Source of the DNA: ZLKRG46 sp032117915
Lineage (GTDB): Bacteria > Bacteroidota > Ignavibacteria > Kapaibacteriales > Kapaibacteriaceae
Assembly (NCBI GenBank): GCA_032117915.1
Contig: JAULYI010000102.1
Location: 1 to 49,664 of the forward strand
DNA length: 49,664 bases
Direction of reading: 5' to 3'
In this document: piece by piece, positions 43,743 through 49,664 of the stretch
Numbering within the stretch: position 1 is the first letter of the stretch
Layout of the letters: every line of letters starts with the position of its first letter
The notes under the pieces: generated by a model
Databases searched by the model: none
What the model was told of the DNA's origin: nothing
The model's input: only the letters and a program-made list of their open reading frames with translations
Translations under genes and position numbers: made by a program

Positions 43743-45176
43743 TCAGCCCTGCGCCTGCAGCATTCGGCGCAGGCCACCGACATTGCCGTTACTCAGGATG
43801 GCAACAACATCGCCGGGGCACGCCCACGACTCGAGCAGCCGCAGCACGTCAGAACCCCAAGACGGATCATCGGCGCGCGGTGACGGTACGGCATGAGCCG
43901 TGATGCCGCGTGAAGTAAGCTCGTGTACAAGCCGTACCGTATCAAGGCGGTCGTGCTCGGCATACCGTTCCGGACGATGCACGGGGCCGATTGCGACGCA
44001 TGCAGCGCCATCAAAGCACGACGCCAGTTCATCCTGGAAGAAGGCACGCGTTGTAGTGTTCGACCGTGGTTCGAAGCAGGCCACGATGCGACGTCCCGGA
44101 TAGCGCTGTTGTAGTGCACGCATCGTAGCGGCGATCGCAGTCGGATGATGCGCAAAGTCATCAACGACCGTGCAGCCGTTCCACACGGCGATCTCTTCAA
44201 GGCGGCGCTTGGGAAGTCTGTAGGTGTCAAGACCCTGCTGTTGCTCCTGTGGCGTTAACCCAAGCCTTGCCGTAGCAGCGATGGCCATTGTGCAGTTACG
44301 CACGCTGTGTTCGCCGGGCATGGTCGTTCGGAACGTGCCGTAGGCCTCGTCGTTATGCAGGAGTGTCCACGTGCTGTTTGTCTCGCCAAGATCGAGCTCT
44401 ACGATGCGCCATTGCCCCTTCTCGCCGGTGGTAACGTGCTCTACGGGTGCATAGGAGCGGGCTGCTGCGGCAAGGGAGTTGGGGTCGTCGGCATTGACAA
44501 GGACAATGCCGGACGAGGGAACGATGCGCACGACCTGTTCGAATGATCGGATGATGGCGCTCAGGTCTTGAAAGATGTCGGCATGATCGAACTCGATGTT
44601 GTTGATCACGGCGATGGTTGGACGGTAGTGGACGAATTTGCTGCGTTTGTCGAAGAAGGCTGTATCGTACTCGTCGCCCTCACTCACGAAGACGCCTGAC
44701 GCAGTGTTGTGCAGGTCTGAAGGAACGGGTCTGCAGCCGACGTCGAAGTTGCCTGGCACACCGCCGATCAGGAAGCCGGGATGACGTCCGCTGTGTTCCA
44801 GCAGCCACGTTGTGATCGATGATGTGGTGGTCTTACCGTGGGTGCCGGTGATGACGATCGACGTATTCCGATCGATGAACGTCGAGCCGACCAGGCCGGC
44901 CATGGACGTCATGGGTAGTCGATGGTCGAGCACATATTCGAGTTCCGGATTGCCGCGGCTGATGGCATTGCCGATGATCACCAGGTCGGGCTGGCTGGCC
45001 ACAAGGCGTTCAGCGGAGTAGCCTTCGTACCATTGGATTCCTGCATTCGCAAGCACGTCGGACATGGGCGGATAGAGTGCTGTATCGCTCCCGGTAACGT
45101 GATGTCCGGCTGCTGCGCTGGCAACGGCAACAGAGCCCATGGCGGATCCGCCAATCCCTACAAAGTGGAGTCGCAT
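43743..45176 (-). CDS. mpl: UDP-N-acetylmuramate--tripeptide ligase (Mpl)
   Basis: 477 residues. Mpl attaches L-Ala-gamma-D-Glu-meso-DAP to UDP-MurNAc in murein recycling. The N-terminal Rossmann part has HFVGIGGSAMGSVA; the ATP site is ITGTHGKTTT (about 108-117). SEGDEYDTAFFDKRSKFVHYRP-type sequence (about 165-186) separates Mpl from MurC. DDFAHHPTAI and CFEPRSNTT follow. The GSDTALYPPMSDVL stretch also fits Mpl. The presence of Mpl implies meso-DAP-type peptidoglycan and recycling (inference). Its stop is 2 bp from the convergent protease stop, and it diverges from the beta-propeller gene at 45264. Confidence 0.93.
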   Translation of the reverse strand: MRLHFVGIGGSAMGSVAVASAAAGHHVTGSDTALYPPMSDVLANAGIQWYEGYSAERLVASQPDLVIIGNAISRGNPELEYVLDHRLPMTSMAGLVGSTFIDRNTSIVITGTHGKTTTSSITTWLLEHSGRHPGFLIGGVPGNFDVGCRPVPSDLHNTASGVFVSEGDEYDTAFFDKRSKFVHYRPTIAVINNIEFDHADIFQDLSAIIRSFEQVVRIVPSSGIVLVNADDPNSLAAAARSYAPVEHVTTGEKGQWRIVELDLGETNSTWTLLHNDEAYGTFRTTMPGEHSVRNCTMAIAATARLGLTPQEQQQGLDTYRLPKRRLEEIAVWNGCTVVDDFAHHPTAIAATMRALQQRYPGRRIVACFEPRSNTTTRAFFQDELASCFDGAACVAIGPVHRPERYAEHDRLDTVRLVHELTSRGITAHAVPSPRADDPSWGSDVLRLLESWACPGDVVAILSNGNVGGLRRMLQAQG

Positions 45177-45263
45177 TGCAAATGGTTAGGGAGTGAGAAT
45201 GTGGTAATTTGTCTGGCCGGTGAAAATACTCAAACCCATTCCCACAGTCGTTGTGGCTACCGT

Positions 45264-46610
45264 ATGATTCGATCGCTTCTACTTGCTGCACTCTCGTTGC
45301 TTGCCATCGTTCCTGTGCGCGCCGTCGATTACTGGGAGATCACCAGCGGGCCAACGGCTTCGACGCGTTGCATGGCAACGAATTCGAAGGGACATGTCTT
45401 TGCCGGCACCGAGAACAGCGCCGTGTACCGCACCACGAATCTGGGTGCGGACTGGGTTCGTTTGGACAACAACATCGACGACGGCGGTCCGAACTTCGTC
45501 ACGGTCAACAGTATCATCTGCGGTGCCAACGACGAGCTCATTATTGCAGTGAACGGTCTTGGCATCTTCCGCTCGAGGGACAACGGCGATACGTGGCAGA
45601 AGCTCAACCTTGGTGTCACGATTCCATCGAACGCCCGTTTGACCGTCTCGTCAAAACTGACAGCTGACAAGTCGAAGACGATGCTGTTTGTTGGTCTCGA
45701 CGCAGGCGCTTCGAATCTTGCCATGTTCCTTTCGGAGAATTCCGGCGACTCCTTTGTGTCGATCCCGAAGTCGAACCTTCCGGGTGCGGTTTCGTCTCTC
45801 TTCGAGACATTCCTGAGCCCGAACTCAGACAAGCTCTTCGTCTTGGTGAGCTACAACAAGGGATTGTACCGATCGGTCAATCGCGGAACATCGTGGACGC
45901 GCATCGACTCCGATCCGCAGTCGGGCGAGTCCGATGACAACTTCAAGACCATGACGTACGACAAGCTCGGTCATCTATACGTCGGTCGTAATGCCCTTGC
46001 CTCGTCGACGCGTTCGAAAAATGCGATCGTCATGAAGTCGACCAACGACGGCGAGTCATGGTTCTACCTTGATAAGGGCTGGAATAACAACGACATCACG
46101 AACAACAAGATCAGTGGCATTGCTATTGCCGAAAACGGCGAGCTCTATGCCACAACGGAAAAGTCCGGAACGTTCTACAGCTCGGATTTCGGCGCAAACT
46201 GGATTCCCCGTAATGAGGGTATGAGCGGTGACGGCAGTGCTAATGCTGTCACGATCACCAATCGTCGCCATGCGTTCATTGCTCCGATCGGACCGTTTAT
46301 CTTCCGTCATTTGGATCCGTCCACGAGCGTGCTTGAGGAACGCTCTCCGATGTTCAGCATTGGTGTTCCTACGCCCAACCCTGTGAGCGATGTCGTCCGA
46401 GTTTCCGTTACGGCACAAACAGCTGCTGCGTTGACGGCGCAGATCGTCGATGCAGCCGGTCAGGTCGTTGTGCCAACGCAAACGATCGCTGTAGATCGTG
46501 GACTGCATACGCTGCAGTTCCGTACCGAGGCACTAGCACCGGGCGTCTATCATGCGCGCATTTTCATGCAAGGTGGGGTCAGTACCACAGCATTTGTGGT
46601 CGCCCGTTAA
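45264..46610 (+). CDS. BNR-repeat beta-propeller T9SS cargo
   Basis: 448 residues. A signal peptide spans about 1-20 (LLLAALSLLAIVPVRA). The body (about 22-365) is built of BNR/sialidase-like Asp-box repeats: RTTNLGADWVRL, RSRDNGDTWQKL, LSENSGDSFVSI, RSVNRGTSWTRI, STNDGESWFYL and SSDFGANWIPR, six evident blades or half blades. Such propellers bind or cleave glycans, but catalytic residues of true sialidases are not visible, so a binding or structural role is more likely (inference). The sorting domain (about 370-448) has PTPNPVSDVV, APGVYHARI and a terminal VAR. ATG 45264 is chosen because it begins the signal peptide; the upstream open frame overlaps mpl. Confidence 0.88.
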   Translation: MIRSLLLAALSLLAIVPVRAVDYWEITSGPTASTRCMATNSKGHVFAGTENSAVYRTTNLGADWVRLDNNIDDGGPNFVTVNSIICGANDELIIAVNGLGIFRSRDNGDTWQKLNLGVTIPSNARLTVSSKLTADKSKTMLFVGLDAGASNLAMFLSENSGDSFVSIPKSNLPGAVSSLFETFLSPNSDKLFVLVSYNKGLYRSVNRGTSWTRIDSDPQSGESDDNFKTMTYDKLGHLYVGRNALASSTRSKNAIVMKSTNDGESWFYLDKGWNNNDITNNKISGIAIAENGELYATTEKSGTFYSSDFGANWIPRNEGMSGDGSANAVTITNRRHAFIAPIGPFIFRHLDPSTSVLEERSPMFSIGVPTPNPVSDVVRVSVTAQTAAALTAQIVDAAGQVVVPTQTIAVDRGLHTLQFRTEALAPGVYHARIFMQGGVSTTAFVVAR

Positions 46611-46642
46611 CACCGTCTTCCGCCCGCCGTCCCAGTCGCGGG

Positions 46643-47077
46643 TTACTGTCGTGCGTCTGTAATCTTTGTGATGAACCAAGCGTCTTGAACGAGCTTGGTG
46701 GAAAATCGCACGTTCCGGATCCGGTCGAACACTGCTTCGACGTCATGTGTTGCTGCATCGACAGTGTCGATGGTATAGCTCGTGATAGGCTTGGTTGCGA
46801 GCAGACGCTGCCAACGCGCCATCTCGTCACGCATGTCATACTTTTCGATGGCCAGCAGCTTTCGTCCGCTGCCGTGTATCACCAGTTCTGTGGCCGCAGC
46901 GGTATTACTGCTATCGAGTTCGGCTTTGAAGAGGTGGACGACTCCGGCGGAGGTACGTTGGCTGATCTCGACAACGGGCTGACGCGTTGCGCCGCCGATA
47001 ACGAAGAGCTCGCATGCCGTAAGCATCATCATGCTTAGGCCACCCCAGAGAATCGTACGTGCTGCGTTGGTGCTCAT
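46643..47077 (-). CDS. Putative lipoprotein of unknown function
   Basis: 144 residues from the ATG at 47077. The N-terminus ILWGGLSMMMLTAC is a lipoprotein signal with lipobox LTAC and Cys22 as the lipidation site. The mature part is a small alpha/beta domain (VVHLFKAELDSS, LVIHGSGRKLLAIEKYDMRDEMARWQRLL, IDTVDAATHDVEAVFDRIRNVRFSTKLVQDAWFITKI), similar in feel to NTF2-like or DUF4878 folds, but I cannot assign a family. The ATG overlaps the hydrolase stop (ATGA, 47077-47074). It is the last gene of the sigma-rimM-trmD-hydrolase run and is convergent with the beta-propeller gene. Confidence 0.75.
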   Translation of the reverse strand: MSTNAARTILWGGLSMMMLTACELFVIGGATRQPVVEISQRTSAGVVHLFKAELDSSNTAAATELVIHGSGRKLLAIEKYDMRDEMARWQRLLATKPITSYTIDTVDAATHDVEAVFDRIRNVRFSTKLVQDAWFITKITDARQ

Positions 47078-47925
47078 CGTGCGTTTGCGATCCATGCGAA
47101 TGTATGGTGGAGAGCGCTTACGAAGGGCTCGGTAACGTGCGTTATTGGATGCGTCATGCCAAACGTATGTGTTGTTCTCGAAATGACGACGAGTGGTCCG
47201 CAGGATGACGCAGAAGCTCGTAGGGCATTATGTTCGCTGAGGGGCACCGTCAGGTCCTGTTCGGCGTGTACGTACGTCATGTGGTCTGCTACGCTCGAAG
47301 CTGCACGAGCCAGATCGAGCCGATCCAGATTCTGCTCGATATCGTACATGTAGTCAACGTTCATCCGAAGTCGCTGGCCGGTACGCTGGTTGTCGAACTC
47401 GGTGAAGCCAGCTTCGATGAACAGAGGGCGCTGTCTAGGCGTCCATCGTACCCACGTGCCGATGCTGTTGAGCGCGACGCCACGTCCCAGCACCAGGCCG
47501 GGGGGGTGATGCTCGGCCAGTTCTCGCATGACGACGTGGATGACGCCACCTCCGCGGCTATGGCCGACAAAATGCACGACGCCGTTCCAACGCGAGCCAA
47601 GATGATTGCCTAGCTGCTGTAGCGTATCATGGACATCGTCAACCTCTCTGGTGACGGTATTCCGTGCAAATGCATCCACATCCTGCACGCGGTCGTTCGT
47701 GCCCTGCATACCGTTGAGCGTGAGGTCTATACGCACGCCAATGATCGATCGGGAAGCCGCCTCTTGAGCCATGAGCGGAAGGAAGGACCAATTCCGGAAC
47801 CCCTTAAAGCCATGGACCAGCAGGACGGCCGCCACCGGTTCTTGTGTCTCCGGCATCGTGATCGTAGCATGGATGGCATCGCCATGGCGGTTCAGCATGG
47901 TCACATCAGTTTCAGGGCGGATCAT
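47074..47925 (-). CDS. Alpha/beta hydrolase
   Basis: 283 residues. LLVHGFKGFRNW gives the oxyanion-hole HG motif (about 36-46), and GHSRGG has the nucleophile Ser123. Late Asp (HAEQDLTVPL) and His (TTHTFG) residues complete the triad. No signal peptide is seen, so it is cytoplasmic. The family covers esterases and peptidases; substrate unknown. The ATG overlaps the trmD stop (ATGA, 47925-47922), and the TGA overlaps the lipoprotein start, so it is translated as part of the operon. Confidence 0.87.
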   Translation of the reverse strand: MIRPETDVTMLNRHGDAIHATITMPETQEPVAAVLLVHGFKGFRNWSFLPLMAQEAASRSIIGVRIDLTLNGMQGTNDRVQDVDAFARNTVTREVDDVHDTLQQLGNHLGSRWNGVVHFVGHSRGGGVIHVVMRELAEHHPPGLVLGRGVALNSIGTWVRWTPRQRPLFIEAGFTEFDNQRTGQRLRMNVDYMYDIEQNLDRLDLARAASSVADHMTYVHAEQDLTVPLSEHNALRASASSCGPLVVISRTTHTFGMTHPITHVTEPFVSALHHTFAWIANAR

Positions 47926-48626
47926 GCTTCACTGCCCTCGTCCAGCAGGTCAGGCCGGCGCTGCCTGGTCTTCTGCAGTGCCTGCTCGTGGCGCCACTTC
48001 TTGATCCGTGCATGGTCTCCGGAGCGCAAGACATCGGGCACGAGCATCCCTCGGAAGTCGGCCGGTTTTGTGTAGTGAGGCGCGTCAAGCAGTCCCGTCA
48101 TAAACGAGTCTTCCAGGAGCGATTCCGCATCGCTGATCACGCCGGGAATCAGGCGGGTAACGGCATCGACAACGATGGCAGCAGGCAGTTCGCCGCCGCT
48201 CAGCACGTAGTCGCCGATCGAGATCTCACGGGTCACCAGGACGTCGCGAATGCGTTGGTCAATGCCCTTGTAATGCCCGGCAAGAAGGATGATGTTGGAC
48301 TTCAGGCTAAGTGCATTGGCCGACGTTTGGTCGAGCACGGCTCCGTCCGGACACAGGTAGATCACCTCGTCGTACGCTCGTTCTGCCATGAGTTGTTCGA
48401 TGCAGGCGAACACCGGCTCGCACTGGATGATCATGCCGGCCCCACCGCCGTAGGGTGTATCGTCGATGTGTCGGAACCGGTCTGTCGCATAGTCGTGCAG
48501 GTTGTGCACAACGATCTCGACAAGGCCTTTCTCGCGTGCACGGCCTACGATACTATGTTCCAGGAAGGACGTCATCAACTGTGGTACGGCCGAGACGATA
48601 TCGTAGCGGATACGCACGTCACTCAT
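47922..48626 (-). CDS. trmD: tRNA (guanine37-N1)-methyltransferase
   Basis: 234 residues, typical TrmD. It methylates G37 of tRNAs reading CNN codons, using SAM bound in a trefoil knot. Motifs visible are DDTPYGGGAGM (about 56-66), LCPDG, LAGHYKGIDQRI, SIGDYVLSGGELPA and the C-terminal HYTKPADFRG...VLRSGDHARIKKWR. The gene overlaps rimM by 8 nt upstream and the hydrolase gene by 4 nt downstream. In many bacteria trmD sits in rpsP-rimM-trmD-rplS; neither ribosomal protein gene flanks it here. Confidence 0.96.
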   Translation of the reverse strand: MSDVRIRYDIVSAVPQLMTSFLEHSIVGRAREKGLVEIVVHNLHDYATDRFRHIDDTPYGGGAGMIIQCEPVFACIEQLMAERAYDEVIYLCPDGAVLDQTSANALSLKSNIILLAGHYKGIDQRIRDVLVTREISIGDYVLSGGELPAAIVVDAVTRLIPGVISDAESLLEDSFMTGLLDAPHYTKPADFRGMLVPDVLRSGDHARIKKWRHEQALQKTRQRRPDLLDEGSEA

Positions 48627-49173
48627 CGTCGGCCTCTGTTGATGCCGAAGAAAGACCTTCGAGTCCTTCCAGCAGTCGAACCGTGATCGTACGTTCGGCC
48701 AGATCGACCCCCCGAATCACATCGTCGATCACGGGAAGGGGGATCGTGTTGCCATCGGGACGTTGCAGCACCCAGACGTCATTTGCCGGAAGAAGCCAAA
48801 CCTCGGCGATCGTGCCCAGCACTGTCCCGTCCTCGGCCGTTACCGTTGCCCCTTCAATATCTCCGATACGATAGCGTTCGGTAGCGGAGGGGGCAAGGTC
48901 GGACGCTGAGACATAGACGGCCTGGTCGACCAGCGATGATGCGGCCTCTGGAGATGCGACACCGGCAAAACGCAGTGTGGTGCGTTGCGGCGTGGCATGG
49001 AATGCCGAGACCCTGAAGGGCTTCGCAAAGTCGCGTGCGTAGCCAACATACACCGTCGAGGTTGCGTCCAACCGTGCGGGTAGACCAACGGTGTCGACAA
49101 GCACAACGGTACCGTCAACGCCATGCGATCGACCGATGACGCCAAGGTATTCCGTTTCAGGAGGCTGGCTCAC
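48619..49173 (-). CDS. rimM: Ribosome maturation factor RimM
   Basis: 184 residues from a GTG at 49173. RimM binds ribosomal protein S19 and assists 30S head assembly. The N-terminal beta barrel starts at YLGVIGRSHGVDGTVVL, the family opening; the PRC-barrel half has RIGDIEGATVTAEDGTVLGTIAEVW and IPLPVIDDVIRGVDLAERTITVRLLEGL. The GTG overlaps the sigma factor TGA (GTGA, 49173-49170), so it is translationally coupled to the sigma gene. In-frame sequence further upstream is antisense-like and lies over the sigma gene, so it was excluded. The stop overlaps trmD by 8 nt. Confidence 0.92.
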   Translation of the reverse strand: MSQPPETEYLGVIGRSHGVDGTVVLVDTVGLPARLDATSTVYVGYARDFAKPFRVSAFHATPQRTTLRFAGVASPEAASSLVDQAVYVSASDLAPSATERYRIGDIEGATVTAEDGTVLGTIAEVWLLPANDVWVLQRPDGNTIPLPVIDDVIRGVDLAERTITVRLLEGLEGLSSASTEADDE

Positions 49174-49664
49174 CCCAGGTACGAGCGCAGTGCCTTTGAG
49201 CGCGACGCGTGACGAAGGCGGCGAATGGCCTTCTCCTTGATCTGGCGGACACGCTCGCGTGTGAGGTTGAACTTCTCGCCGATTTCTTCGAGGGTGAGAC
49301 ACTGTGCGTCGTCAAGACCAAAATAGAGTCTGATGACTTCGGCCTCGCGTTCGGACAGGGTCTTGAGTACTTGCTGCACCTCCACGCGCAGGGACTCGCG
49401 CATGAGCTCGGAGTCCGGCGGCGGTTGCTGGTCGTTCGGAAGGATGTCGAGCAGACGATTGTCTTCACCTTGGACGAAGGGGGCATCGACGGACAGGTGA
49501 CGACCGGAGATCTTGATGGTCTCACTGATCTCGGCGATCGACATGTCGAGCTGTTCTGCAAGCTCGGCCGCCGTTGGTTCGCGCTCGTACTGCTGCTCGA
49601 GCTCACTGAACTTCTTGCCGATCTTATTCAATGCGCCAACGCGGTTCAGCGGAAGACGTACGAT
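49170..49664 (-). CDS. rpoD: Primary sigma factor RpoD/SigA, C-terminal part (5' end outside window)
   Basis: 164 residues are visible and the frame is open to the right edge. The first residues, IVRLPLNR, belong to the end of region 2/3.0. Region 3 follows (PTAAELAEQLDMSIAEISETI), then region 3.2 (LSVDAPF, DNRLLDILP), and region 4.2 (LTLEEIGEKFNLTRERVRQIKEKAIRRLRHASRS) binding the -35/-33 element. The ending ALRSYLG matches Bacteroidota primary sigma factors, which read the TTG / TAnnTTTG promoter pattern. Its stop overlaps the rimM start, so it heads (or is near the head of) the sigma-rimM-trmD operon. Confidence 0.94.
   Translation of the reverse strand: MVRLPLNRVGALNKIGKKFSELEQQYEREPTAAELAEQLDMSIAEISETIKISGRHLSVDAPFVQGEDNRLLDILPNDQQPPPDSELMRESLRVEVQQVLKTLSEREAEVIRLYFGLDDAQCLTLEEIGEKFNLTRERVRQIKEKAIRRLRHASRSKALRSYLG

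Noticed and set aside
1..49664. Insertion sequences, prophage, CRISPR arrays, toxin-antitoxin or defence systems
   Set aside because: I looked for transposase, integrase, Cas and toxin motifs, terminal repeats and regular short repeats and found none; composition is even and most genes are core functions.

Overview
The window looks like ordinary chromosomal DNA from a GC-rich member of the Bacteroidota/Chlorobi (FCB) superphylum, possibly of the Kapabacteria/Ignavibacteria kind. The lineage is an inference from four things. Five secreted proteins end in type IX secretion system (T9SS) sorting domains. Start codons mostly lack Shine-Dalgarno sequences. Several upstream regions carry promoter words resembling the Bacteroidota TTG / TAnnTTTG pattern. 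The primary sigma factor tail is also of that type. I see no insertion sequence, prophage, CRISPR array or tRNA gene. The oxygen-dependent enzyme HPPD suggests aerobic metabolism. KdsD, RodZ, Mpl and outer-membrane-type proteins indicate a diderm, probably with a Kdo-containing envelope.

Layout. 1-2000: the 3' part of an Ig-repeat T9SS cargo gene, ending at a strong hairpin. 2056-5819 (minus): an aminotransferase, hppD and glutamate dehydrogenase, readable as a tyrosine-to-homogentisate module. 5941-9912 (plus): asparaginase, alr, scpA and scpB, tightly packed. 10116-14621 (minus): Nif3-like, zinc-ribbon/coiled-coil, rnpB (RNase P RNA), an Hpt protein, a FlgO/TolB-N-like secreted protein, lipA and a PhnP-like metallo-hydrolase, with almost no spacers. 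14721-20512 (plus): an outer-membrane protein, trmO, metH and purN. 20793-30027 (plus): two giant, tandemly duplicated T9SS surface proteins separated by a strong terminator. 30066-43740: kdsD, then divergent rodZ and a membrane protein, an AtuA-like DUF1446 protein, a YfiM/DUF2279-like protein, a family 2 glycosyltransferase, purM, recQ, and a large subtilisin-like T9SS protease. 43743-49664: mpl (minus), a beta-propeller T9SS cargo (plus), and a minus-strand operon of primary sigma factor, rimM, trmD, an alpha/beta hydrolase and a lipoprotein.

How the genes work together. Most of the window is core metabolism and information processing. The accessory part is the surface machinery: five T9SS cargoes with no secretion-apparatus gene nearby. 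The most distinctive locus is the tandem giant pair. The upstream copy has strongly biased codons, as expected of an abundant protein, and the downstream copy does not. The second distinctive locus is the rnpB region, where the RNA is wedged between protein genes and the downstream Hpt reading frame appears to begin inside the 3' strand of the terminal P1 helix.
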